A stretch of 7,802 bases of DNA from Deinococcus sp. (GTDB lineage Bacteria; Deinococcota; Deinococci; Deinococcales; Deinococcaceae): positions 1-7,802 of the forward strand of contig JAGLBK010000125.1 in assembly GCA_018260275.1 (NCBI GenBank), read 5' to 3'. The position numbers were made by a program, and so were the translations under genes. Positions within the stretch are counted from its first letter, which is position 1, and the number at the start of each line of letters is the position of its first letter. The notes beneath the pieces were generated by a model. The model did not search any database. It saw only the letters and a list, made by a program, of their open reading frames with translations, and was not told the DNA's origin. Below are positions 1 through 6,113 of the stretch, piece after piece.

Positions 1-283
1 TTGAGCGCTTTGAGATGGTTTTTGTCGGCTGGTCACTCAACCGTAGAGTATGAGGAAGATGTGTGCGTTAGTCAGCCACTGGTGGGAGAGGGAGGGAGGA
101 GCGAAGCGACGGAAGGGTGACTGGTACAGCTCGCAGAGAGGGGGCGTGTGACCAACGCCAACTCTGGTATCTCACAAAATTGAGTTACCCCACCTGCCTG
201 TTGCCTGTTGTTAGCTGACTACCTGGTCAGATCACGCGGCCCAACTGGATAAACAAACCTTTATGAAGAGGTATCATGGATGA
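1..283. other. non-coding region upstream of the response-regulator operon
   Basis: I see no convincing gene here. Short open stretches run off the left edge (one stops at 118-120, one at 51-53) but neither resembles a known protein, so the tail of an upstream gene cannot be excluded. The region holds a G-rich tract (81-99), a 24-bp interrupted inverted repeat (166-189), a tandem CCTGTTG repeat (197-210) and a 5-bp inverted repeat, CTGAC/GTCAG (215-230). The last three lie 50-120 bp before the regulator gene and are possible protein-binding sites. Confidence 0.6.
272..277 (+). promoter_or_regulatory. -10 box (TATCAT) for a leaderless response-regulator mRNA
   Basis: TATCAT fits the TANNNT -10 motif described for deinococci and ends 6 nt before the GTG start at 284. 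Transcription would therefore begin at or next to the start codon. No good -35 box is visible; TGGATA at 246-251 is a poor match with a long spacer. A weak purine-rich stretch at 265-271 sits 12 nt before the GTG, too far for a normal ribosome-binding site. Confidence 0.45.
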
Positions 284-949
<666 letters not shown>

Positions 950-965
950 AGGTTCGGGACCGGGC

Positions 966-1403
966 GTGTCCAATCCCACCGTCGAAATCCTGCTGGTCGA
1001 AGACAGCGAACCCGACATCCTGTTGACCCAGGAAGCCTTCGAGGAAGCCAGCGTCAAAAACCGGCTGCACATTGCCCGCGACGGTGAGGAAGCCCTGCAC
1101 TTCCTGCGCCGCGAGGGCCGCCACAGCGCCGCGCCGCGCCCGGACGTGGTGCTGCTCGACATCAACATGCCGCGCAAAAACGGCCTCGAAGTCCTGAAGG
1201 AACTCAAGAGCGATCCTGAGCTTGCCAGTATTCCAGTGCTGATGCTGACCACCAGCCAGGCCGAGGACGATATCCGCGCGTCTTACGCTCAGCACGCCAA
1301 CGGCTACGTCATCAAGCCGGTCGGATTTGAAAACTTTCTGACGGCCATTCGCGCCTTTGAAGGGTTCTGGCTCAACTTCGTGCGTTTTCCGCCGCGTCCC
1401 TGA
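966..1403 (+). CDS. single-domain response regulator, Rcp1-like
   Basis: This 145-residue protein is a receiver domain only. It shows the acidic cluster E12-D13, the phospho-acceptor D65 in VLLDINMP, T95 in the LTTS segment and K117 in VIKP. The end, around FWLNFVRFPP, is typical of the Rcp1 group of small regulators that receive phosphate from phytochrome-type or hybrid kinases. It has no DNA-binding or enzyme output domain, so it probably acts as a phosphate shuttle or by binding a partner. GTG 966 was chosen because it gives a normal N terminus just before the first beta strand; a longer start at 843 would lie inside the upstream gene. The 16-nt gap points to co-transcription with the DrRRA-like gene. 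The ribosome-binding site is weak. The partner kinase is unknown. Confidence 0.85.
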   Translation: MSNPTVEILLVEDSEPDILLTQEAFEEASVKNRLHIARDGEEALHFLRREGRHSAAPRPDVVLLDINMPRKNGLEVLKELKSDPELASIPVLMLTTSQAEDDIRASYAQHANGYVIKPVGFENFLTAIRAFEGFWLNFVRFPPRP

Positions 1404-1430
1404 AGCACCGTTCCCCTGTTTCCGCGTTTC

Positions 1431-1462
1431 GCCCCGGTGTAGAGCTGCCGGGGCTTTGCTTT
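1431..1462 (+). terminator. intrinsic terminator of the two-regulator operon
   Basis: GCCCCGG (1431-1437) pairs with CCGGGGC (1448-1454) in a 7-bp GC stem, followed by TTTGCTTT. It lies 28 nt after the second regulator's stop and separates the operon from the transporter gene. Confidence 0.75.
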
Positions 1463-1521
1463 GCGCGACGCGCCGGGGCCTGACCGCAACCCGCGCAACG
1501 AAGGGCACACCGCAGGCCCGC

Positions 1522-1527
1522 TACAGT
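1522..1527 (+). promoter_or_regulatory. -10 box (TACAGT) for a leaderless transporter mRNA
   Basis: TACAGT fits TANNNT and ends 6 nt before GTG 1534, the same geometry as in front of the first regulator gene. There is no Shine-Dalgarno sequence at that spacing. No clear -35 is seen. The box supports 1534 as the true start and predicts an mRNA that begins at the start codon. Confidence 0.5.
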
Positions 1528-1533
1528 GCAGGT

Positions 1534-3855
1534 GTGCTTCTCCTGTCCCGTCTGGTTTCCCGCGTGCCCGGCCTCGTTCTGCTGGTCTGGGTGCTGGCCG
1601 CGCTGCTCAGTCTGCCTCTGGCGGCCCGCACCCCCGCCGCGCTGACCGCCAAGGCCGCGGGCAGTTTGACCAATACCGAGAGCAGCCGCGTATCGGAGAT
1701 TTTGCGCCAGAACTTTGGTGAAAAAGACACCAACACGGCCCTGCTGGTGACCTACAGCACGCCGCCGCTGACCACCGCGCAGGGGCAGGCCACCTACCAG
1801 AAATTTCTGGCGGGGCTGGCAAAGGTCGAAGGCGTCGGGCGGGTGATCAGTGCCCGCAATCTGACCGGGAATCTGGCCGGGCAGGTTAGCGGATCCCAGC
1901 CTTTACCGGAGGCCGGGGGCATGACGCTGACGGCCGCTCAGATTCCGCTGGACGAGGGTGCGTCCGAGACCTTGCGGCGGGTCAGGGCCTACGCCCGGCA
2001 GGCCGAGTCGCCGCAGTTGCGGGTGCGGGTCACCGGGGGGCAGGCGATTGCCGACGACTTTACGGCCTTTGCCGAGAACGACACCAAGCGCAGCGAATTG
2101 ATGGCCCTGCCGCTGATCGCCGGGATGCTGCTGGTGGTCTTCGGGGCGCTGGTCGCCACGGGTCTGCCCCTGGTGGTCGGGCTGCTGAGCATCACAGTAG
2201 CGATGGCAGCGCTGTTCGGCCTGACGCACCTGATGCCGGTTAGCACCTTTGCCCAGAGCGTGATTACCATGCTGGGCCTAGGAGCCGGAATCGATTACGC
2301 GCTGCTGATGGTCAACCGCTTCCGCGAGGAACTGTCACGCGGGGCGCTGGCCCATCCGGAACCGGGCCATCCGGAACTGGGCCTGGGCCATCAAGCGGTC
2401 GCTGGCCCCGCCGCGAGCCGCGCCGCCGCCGCCAACACGGTGCTGACCGCCGGGCGCAGTGTCATTTTCAGCGGCAGCACGGTCGCTATTGCTATGGCCG
2501 GACTCATTATTCCGAACGTCACCTTCCTGCGGAGCATCGGGATTGGTGGCGTGCTGGCGGTAGTCCTGACCGTGTTGGCGAGCGTCACGGCCCTGCCCGC
2601 TCTGCTGGCGCTGCTGGGCGAGCGGGTCAACAGTCCGCGCCTGTTGCGGGTCGGCTGGGCGCAGTCGCCCGACGCTTCCGCCAGCTGGACCGGCTTTGCC
2701 CGCCGCGTGACCGCCCGGCCCTGGCTTAGCGTGCTGCTCTCGGCGGCGTTTTTGCTGGTGTTGGCGCTTCCGGCGTTTCATATGAAGACCGGGTACGCCG
2801 GGGCCTGGGGCCTCTCGCACGGGGTCGAGAGCCGTGACGCCCTCGACGACGTGAGACGGATGGGGGCGGGCGGCCTGCTCAGCCAGTTCGAGGTTGTCCT
2901 CGATTTGCAGGGGCAGCGCTACGGCCCGGCGGATCGCCCCCGCTTTCAGCAGGTCGTGACCAGGCTAAGGGCCTTGCCAGGGGTACGCGGGGTCATCAGC
3001 CCGTTCGTGACCCCAGCAGACTTACAGAACCTGAAAGGGACGGTCGGCACATCACAAGACTCGCTGGCGGCCCTCAGCGCCCTGAACCGGCGCTCGTTCA
3101 GTCAGGAGCGTACCTTTTTGCGCCTGAGCGTTATTCCCGACCGCTCGCTGCGGGCCGACCAGATACCGGCTTTCGAGGAACGCCTGCGCCGCACGCTAGG
3201 CGCCAGCGGCTTTCATTACCTGCTGGGCGGCGCACCCATCGGTGAGCGTGAATGGAGCCGCCAGATCAGCGACGCGCTGCCCACCGTGGTGATCTCGGTT
3301 TTTGCGGGTACGTTCCTTCTGCTTACCGTGGCCTTTCGCAGCCTGCTGATTCCGCTTAAGAGCCTGCTGATGAATGCCCTGACGGTGGGCGCGGCGGCGG
3401 GCGTAGTCACGCAGGTCGTGCAGAACGGCACTTTTGCGCCGCTGCTGGGCATTCCGCAGGATGTCGGCATGCTTGACGCCAGTCTGCCCGTGATGCTGTT
3501 CGCGGTGATGTTTGGCCTCAGCATGGATTACGAAATCTTTTTGCTCTCGCGCGTGCAAGAAGAGCATCTGCGCGGGGCCAGCAACGCCGAGGCCGTGGTG
3601 CTGGGCGTGGGCCACACCGCCCGGATCATCACCAGCGCGGCCATTATCATGTTCATCGTGTTCTGCGCCTTTATTTTCGGGCGCGTGGTGGCCAGCAAAA
3701 GCATTGGCCTGGGGCTGGCAGTGGCGGTTTTGCTCGACGCTACGCTGGTCAGGCTAGTACTGGTGCCCAGCTTTCTGAAACTGGCGGGCGACTGGAACTG
3801 GTGGCTGCCGCGCTGGCTGGACCGTCTGTTGCCCCGGATTCGGCTGGAACACTGA
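1534..3855 (+). CDS. MMPL/RND-family membrane transporter
   Basis: The protein has 773 residues and the MmpL/HAE-type RND layout. TM1 (about 13-31) is followed by a large outer domain, then a TM bundle (about 191-375), TM7 (about 398-416), a second outer domain (about 418-583) and a final TM bundle. Each bundle carries the Asp-Tyr pair thought to relay protons in this family: D254-Y255 in GAGIDYALLMVNR and D665-Y666 in GLSMDYEIFLLSR. Family members export lipids or other hydrophobic compounds using the proton gradient. Deinococci make no mycolic acids, so the substrate here is unknown. An in-frame ATG at 1357 would overlap the upstream gene and add 59 uncharacteristic residues across a terminator, so GTG 1534 after a -10 box is preferred. 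A His-Pro-Glu-rich loop at about residues 273-287 comes from a 15-bp tandem duplication. The gene stands alone and converges on thrB. Confidence 0.88.
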   Translation: MLLLSRLVSRVPGLVLLVWVLAALLSLPLAARTPAALTAKAAGSLTNTESSRVSEILRQNFGEKDTNTALLVTYSTPPLTTAQGQATYQKFLAGLAKVEGVGRVISARNLTGNLAGQVSGSQPLPEAGGMTLTAAQIPLDEGASETLRRVRAYARQAESPQLRVRVTGGQAIADDFTAFAENDTKRSELMALPLIAGMLLVVFGALVATGLPLVVGLLSITVAMAALFGLTHLMPVSTFAQSVITMLGLGAGIDYALLMVNRFREELSRGALAHPEPGHPELGLGHQAVAGPAASRAAAANTVLTAGRSVIFSGSTVAIAMAGLIIPNVTFLRSIGIGGVLAVVLTVLASVTALPALLALLGERVNSPRLLRVGWAQSPDASASWTGFARRVTARPWLSVLLSAAFLLVLALPAFHMKTGYAGAWGLSHGVESRDALDDVRRMGAGGLLSQFEVVLDLQGQRYGPADRPRFQQVVTRLRALPGVRGVISPFVTPADLQNLKGTVGTSQDSLAALSALNRRSFSQERTFLRLSVIPDRSLRADQIPAFEERLRRTLGASGFHYLLGGAPIGEREWSRQISDALPTVVISVFAGTFLLLTVAFRSLLIPLKSLLMNALTVGAAAGVVTQVVQNGTFAPLLGIPQDVGMLDASLPVMLFAVMFGLSMDYEIFLLSRVQEEHLRGASNAEAVVLGVGHTARIITSAAIIMFIVFCAFIFGRVVASKSIGLGLAVAVLLDATLVRLVLVPSFLKLAGDWNWWLPRWLDRLLPRIRLEH
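2352..2377 (+). repeat. in-frame tandem 15-bp duplication
   Basis: CCATCCGGAAC occurs at 2352-2362 and again at 2367-2377, a 15-bp period that equals five codons. It encodes two His-Pro-Glu units in the hydrophilic loop between the first Asp-Tyr helix and the next TM segment of the transporter. A partial third copy (GGGCCATC) starts at 2385. Confidence 0.7.
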
Positions 3856-3863
3856 ATCCGGGG
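3832..3863. terminator. shared hairpin between convergent genes
   Basis: CCCCGGATTC (3832-3841) and GAATCCGGGG (3854-3863) form a perfect 10-bp stem with a 12-nt loop. The right arm includes two bases of the transporter stop codon, and the hairpin also lies 10 nt past the thrB stop on the other strand. Neither side has a T-run, so it may be a weak two-way terminator or an mRNA 3'-end stabiliser. Confidence 0.55.
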
Positions 3864-3872
3864 GACAACGTT

Positions 3873-4778
3873 CTATTCCCGCGTGACGACCGTGCCCGCC
3901 GTATCGATCGGAAAGTCCATCACGCGCCCGGTCAGGCCGTTTTTCTTCATCACGCCGTTCAGGTAGGTGTGTAGCCTGCCTGTCGGTTCGCGCGTGTCGT
4001 GAAAACACAGGACCGTCGGCCCCGCGCCGCTGAGAGCCGCGCCCAGTGCGCCGTATTTGTGGGCATCTTCTAGGATGTCGCTCAGGCCCGGCACCAGCGG
4101 CGCACGCCAGATCTGGTGAATGTAGTCCTGCATGGCGTGTTGCAGCAGGTCGAGCCGCCCCACACTAAGGGCCGCCGCCAGCAGCGCCGAGTGAGACAGC
4201 GCGTGAACGGCGTCGGCGCGGCTGTATTCGCGGGGCAGCACCGCGCGGGCCTTGCTGGTCGAAAGCTCGAAGTCGGGCACCAGCACGGTCACGCCCAGGT
4301 TGGCGGGCGGGTCCAGCCGCACATAATGCGTGCCCAGCTTGTCCAGCGTGGCAACCACAATGCCGCCGAACAGCGCCGGGGCCACATTGTCGGGGTGGCC
4401 TTCCTCACGGGCGGCCACTTCCAGCACGGTTTCGTCGTCCAGTGGGCGGCCCAGCAGCTCGTTCCCGGCGACCACGCCCGCGACCAGGGCTGCCGCACTC
4501 GACCCCAGGCCACGCGCCAGTGGCACCTCGGTCTCAATCTCGATGCGGGCAGGCGGCAGGTCACGCCCGGCTCGTCTGGCCGCCAGCAACATCGCCTTAT
4601 AAACATAGTTGCTCTCGTCGGCGGGGGTGCCCGCCAGTTCTGCCCCCAGTGGAACGACCTCAGTGCGGTCCTGCGGCGTCACGCGCAGCGTGGTGAACAG
4701 CGGCACGCTCAGGCCCAGGCTGTCGAAGCCCGGCCCCAGGTTGGCGCTCGAAGCGGGTGCCCGTACCGTGAACGTCAT
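3873..4778 (-). CDS. thrB: homoserine kinase
   Basis: This 301-residue cytoplasmic enzyme of the GHMP kinase family phosphorylates L-homoserine with ATP, the step before threonine synthase in threonine biosynthesis. All family motifs are present: the N-terminal PASSANLGPGFDSLGL (8-23), the ATP-binding loop PLARGLGSSAAA (86-97), EGHPDNVAPALFGG (126-139) and the C-terminal glycine-rich GAALSGAGPTVL (246-257). Length is normal for ThrB. ATG 4778 is preferred over GTG 4796 because a strong ribosome-binding site (GGAGGTGAGG, 4781-4790) sits at correct spacing before it and the GHMP fold begins right after. The first base of the gene overlaps the stop of a 38-codon ORF (ATGA). No other threonine gene is in the window. 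Confidence 0.95.
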   Translation of the reverse strand: MTFTVRAPASSANLGPGFDSLGLSVPLFTTLRVTPQDRTEVVPLGAELAGTPADESNYVYKAMLLAARRAGRDLPPARIEIETEVPLARGLGSSAAALVAGVVAGNELLGRPLDDETVLEVAAREEGHPDNVAPALFGGIVVATLDKLGTHYVRLDPPANLGVTVLVPDFELSTSKARAVLPREYSRADAVHALSHSALLAAALSVGRLDLLQHAMQDYIHQIWRAPLVPGLSDILEDAHKYGALGAALSGAGPTVLCFHDTREPTGRLHTYLNGVMKKNGLTGRVMDFPIDTAGTVVTRE

Positions 4779-4891
4779 GCCCTCACCTCCGGCCACGCCG
4801 CCCTGGTGCAGGTTCCGGCGTTCCCCGGACCAGCAGTCGTCAGGTGGCGGAAAAAAGAGGGCAGGCAGGCGCGTTCAGGGGTCTCAGGCAT
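4775..4891 (-). CDS. possible 38-residue upstream ORF coupled to thrB
   Basis: An ATG at 4891 opens a 38-codon frame whose TGA stop overlaps the thrB ATG as ATGA, the usual geometry of translational coupling. A GGAGG (4902-4906 on the minus strand) stands 10 nt before it, slightly far but usable. The peptide begins MPETPERACLPSFF and carries five Thr scattered along it, including a Thr-Thr pair at 18-19. It has no recognisable domain, membrane segment or signal peptide. It may be a coupling or leader peptide, or a chance frame in GC-rich DNA; the thrB ribosome-binding site lies inside it, so thrB can also be translated on its own. Confidence 0.3.
   Translation of the reverse strand: MPETPERACLPSFFRHLTTAGPGNAGTCTRAAWPEVRA
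4781..4790 (-). promoter_or_regulatory. Shine-Dalgarno site that sets the thrB start
   Basis: Read on the minus strand this is GGAGGTGAGG, with the GGAGG core 7 nt before ATG 4778. It rules out GTG 4796 as the main start. Confidence 0.85.
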
Positions 4892-4938
4892 AGTTTCGGG
4901 GCCTCCGTGCCACCGGCAAGGGCGGCTTGGCAGCCCTC

Positions 4939-4944
4939 ATCCTA
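4939..4944 (-). promoter_or_regulatory. possible -10 box for thrB
   Basis: TAGGAT on the minus strand fits TANNNT and would start transcription near 4932, about 40 nt before the small ORF. No -35 is recognisable. Two GCGTTT copies (plus-strand 4945-4950 and 4955-4960) spaced one helical turn apart lie immediately upstream and could bind a regulator. Confidence 0.25.
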
Positions 4945-4963
4945 GCGTTTGACCGCGTTTTGC

Positions 4964-5006
4964 GCCGGGCCGGGTAAGACAAATGCGCGGCCCGGCTGCC
5001 GGGCTG
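4964..5006. repeat. GC-rich arms forming alternative hairpins
   Basis: GCCGGGCCG (4964-4972) can pair perfectly with CGGCCCGGC (4988-4996), and the same 4988-4995 arm can instead pair with 4999-5006 (GCCCGG-CTG-CCGGGC core). The two folds exclude each other. No T-run follows on either strand. Confidence 0.5.
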
Positions 5007-5234
5007 AATGCTGGAAGATGAGGCCAAACCTGTGAAATTGGATTGGGCTTTTTAAGCTAACTTTGCCGGACCTCCATTTGTTCTTTGGTCCACCTTGAGA
5101 AAGTACGCTTCTGCACATTGCCGCACTTTGCTGGAATCCATGCTTCATTCAACAACGGGCTGCACTCTGGGTAGCGAACGACGTTGGCATCTCTACACAC
5201 TCAATTCTATGCAGGACTTTAGGAGGTCACTAAC

Positions 5235-5501
5235 ATGGGTTGGATCGGTACTATTCTGGTTGGCGCACTCTGTGGCTGGCTCGCAAGCATGCTCATGAAA
5301 ACCGACGCTCAGCAGGGCGCCGTCGCTAACATCCTCATCGGTATCGTCGGGGCTTTCCTGGCGAACCTGATCTTCGGCAGCATGCTGCACATCGGCAGCG
5401 TCGACTACGCTCACCAGTCGCTGCTGATGAACATCATCTGGGGCGTGCTGGGCAGCGTCGTGCTGATCGCCATCCTCAAGGCGCTGCGTATTCTGCGCTA
5501 G
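5235..5501 (+). CDS. GlsB/YeaQ/YmgE-family small membrane protein (transglycosylase-associated)
   Basis: An 88-residue protein with three predicted membrane helices (about 3-20, 28-50 and 64-83) and the glycine-rich helix pattern of the Transgly_assoc family, seen as GALCGWLASML and NILIGIVGAFLANLIFG. E. coli relatives are of similar length and are linked to stress; the molecular role is unknown despite the family name. A perfect AGGAGGT (5221-5227) lies 7 nt before the ATG, implying strong translation, and a strong terminator follows 16 nt after the stop. It is therefore a single-gene unit. Among the plus-strand genes here it differs in relying on a strong ribosome-binding site rather than a -10 box close to the start. 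Confidence 0.88.
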   Translation: MGWIGTILVGALCGWLASMLMKTDAQQGAVANILIGIVGAFLANLIFGSMLHIGSVDYAHQSLLMNIIWGVLGSVVLIAILKALRILR

Positions 5502-5517
5502 GTCTTTTCGGCATTCC

Positions 5518-5562
5518 GAGCAACCGGGTCCCGCCCAAGTGGGGTCCGGTTGCTCTTTGTTT
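5518..5562 (+). terminator. strong intrinsic terminator after the GlsB-like gene
   Basis: GAGCAACCGG (5518-5527) pairs perfectly with CCGGTTGCTC (5546-5555), and the stem continues inward through 5534:5539 with three G-T pairs to a CCAA loop. TTTGTTT follows at 5556-5562. Confidence 0.9.
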
Positions 5563-5584
5563 GGCCTGCGTGGTGTGCTACAGT
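5557..5584 (+). promoter_or_regulatory. rpmB promoter
   Basis: TTGTTT (5557-5562) and TACAGT (5579-5584) are 16 bp apart, giving a start near 5591. The -35 lies inside the T-run of the preceding terminator, so one gene's end is packed against the next gene's promoter. TACAGT is the same -10 hexamer as before the MMPL gene. Confidence 0.55.
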
Positions 5585-5590
5585 TTAACG

Positions 5591-5702
5591 GCTTGTCTGG
5601 CCTCACCTGGCCCGGCTGACGCCCTGACCCGCCGAGCGCGTGGAGCCGGGGTGCGCCTGCCAGGAAAAAAGTACAGCCCAGACTCAAGAAGGAGCGTTGA
5701 AC
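5591..5702 (+). promoter_or_regulatory. structured 5' leader of rpmB
   Basis: About 112 nt separate the predicted start from the rpmB ATG. CCTGGC (5606-5611) pairs with GCCAGG (5659-5664), and directly inside CCGGCT (5612-5617) pairs with AGCCGG (5644-5649), giving two stacked 6-bp helices with a one-sided 9-nt bulge. Ribosomal protein mRNAs often carry such leaders for feedback control; no such control is known to me for L28, so this is inference. Confidence 0.4.
5689..5694 (+). promoter_or_regulatory. Shine-Dalgarno site that sets the rpmB start
   Basis: AAGGAG lies 8 nt before ATG 5703. This supports the standard MAKVCEVCG start over an in-frame GTG at 5640 that would add 21 unrelated residues. 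Confidence 0.85.
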
Positions 5703-5918
5703 ATGGCTAAAGTGTGCGAAGTATGTGGTAAGGGGCCGATTGTCGTCAATTCGGTTATCCGCCGTGGTAAGGCCCGCGCTGCGGGTGGGGTAGGCCGTAA
5801 GGTGACTGGTGTGTCCAAGCGCAGCCAGAAGCCCAACCTGCAACCCATGACCGTGACCCGTGGCGGCGTCAGCCTGCGCGTGCGCGTGTGCAGCAAGTGC
5901 CGCAAGACCCTCATCTGA
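5703..5918 (+). CDS. rpmB: 50S ribosomal protein L28 (four-cysteine form)
   Basis: This 71-residue basic protein is large-subunit ribosomal protein bL28. The N terminus MAKVCEVCGKGP is typical and the VTRGGVSLRVRVCSKCRKTL end matches the family. Two CxxC pairs, C5/C8 and C63/C66, can form a zinc ribbon; L28 occurs in zinc-binding and zinc-free versions and this is the zinc type. The gene is a single unit with its own promoter, a long leader, a good ribosome-binding site and a palindromic terminator 14 nt after the stop. No rpmG neighbour is present, unlike the rpmBG arrangement of E. coli. Confidence 0.97.
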   Translation: MAKVCEVCGKGPIVVNSVIRRGKARAAGGVGRKVTGVSKRSQKPNLQPMTVTRGGVSLRVRVCSKCRKTLI

Positions 5919-5931
5919 TTAGAGCAGTGTG

Positions 5932-5966
5932 CATAAAAAGGCCACGTTGTTTGTGGCCTTTTTATG
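5932..5966. terminator. two-way intrinsic terminator
   Basis: CATAAAAAGGCCAC (5932-5945) and GTGGCCTTTTTATG (5953-5966) form a perfect 14-bp inverted repeat with a 7-nt loop. Five A's before and five T's after the GGCCAC core let it act on both strands: for rpmB rightward and for leftward transcripts arriving from the Excalibur gene. Confidence 0.92.
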
Positions 5967-5980
5967 TCGAGCGGAGCGAG

Positions 5981-5986
5981 TAACTT
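5981..5986 (+). promoter_or_regulatory. -10-like box (TAACTT) for a candidate small RNA
   Basis: TAACTT fits TANNNT and predicts transcription starting around 5992-5993, exactly where the closing stem of the candidate RNA begins. There is no recognisable -35. Confidence 0.25.
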
Positions 5987-5991
5987 TTAGT

Positions 5992-6113
5992 GAGCAGCTG
6001 GAATAATGGAGGCGTTTGGGGTGGGGTTCCACAAATGGCGTAATTATGCAAGCTGCTCTAAGCCTTGCTTTAATCGACTCCCCGACAAGCCGTGACGCTT
6101 TCGGGGAGTTTTG
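5992..6113 (+). ncRNA. candidate structured small RNA
   Basis: About 120 nt between a -10-like box and an intrinsic terminator. GAGCAGCT (5992-5999) pairs with AGCTGCTC (6051-6058); inside, ATAAT (6003-6007) pairs with ATTAT (6043-6047); at the tip GTGG (6021-6024) pairs with CCAC (6029-6032), flanked by TTT/AAA. The nested helices are seen in the sequence; transcription is inferred. The rpmB transcript should already stop at 5966, so the second rightward terminator needs another source of RNA. It matches no RNA family I can recognise (not tRNA, SRP RNA or tmRNA). It would be antisense to the 3' end of a leftward transcript from the Excalibur gene. Confidence 0.3.

Larger units (their letters stand above)
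4892..5220. other. intergenic region between divergent thrB and GlsB-like gene
   Basis: No credible gene is seen; the 68-residue minus-strand frame (4942-5148) resembles nothing known. Contents are a weak thrB -10, GC-rich arms at 4964-5006 that can form two competing hairpins, a GCTT/AAGC mini-hairpin around a T-run (5047-5057), and a GGACC/GGTCC pair (5068-5091). A -35-like TTGGCA (5184-5189) with TATGCA (5208-5213), 18 bp apart, is a possible promoter for the downstream gene. The rest shows nothing recognisable. Confidence 0.5.

Noticed and set aside
99..109. GAGCGAAGCGA, similar to GAGCGGAGCGA at 5969-5979
   Set aside because: Eleven bases with one mismatch is too short in GC-rich DNA to call a repeat family.
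1..120. Open frame running in from the left edge and ending at 118-120
   Set aside because: Only 39 codons with low-complexity Gly/Glu content from the G-rich tract; resembles no protein I know, so a gene tail is unsupported.
261..279. TTATG...CATG stretch as a possible radiation/desiccation response motif
   Set aside because: It does not form the full palindrome expected of that motif and overlaps the proposed -10 box.
1357..1533. Longer start for the transporter at ATG 1357
   Set aside because: It would overlap the regulator gene, run through its terminator and add a cysteine- and arginine-rich segment not seen in the family.
4116..4952. 278-codon plus-strand open frame opposite thrB
   Set aside because: It mirrors thrB codons in GC-rich DNA, is low-complexity and His/Gln/Arg-rich, and thrB carries all kinase motifs.
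6008..6042. GGGGTTCCAC resembling a tRNA T-arm
   Set aside because: No acceptor, D or anticodon arm can be drawn around it, so it is not a tRNA.
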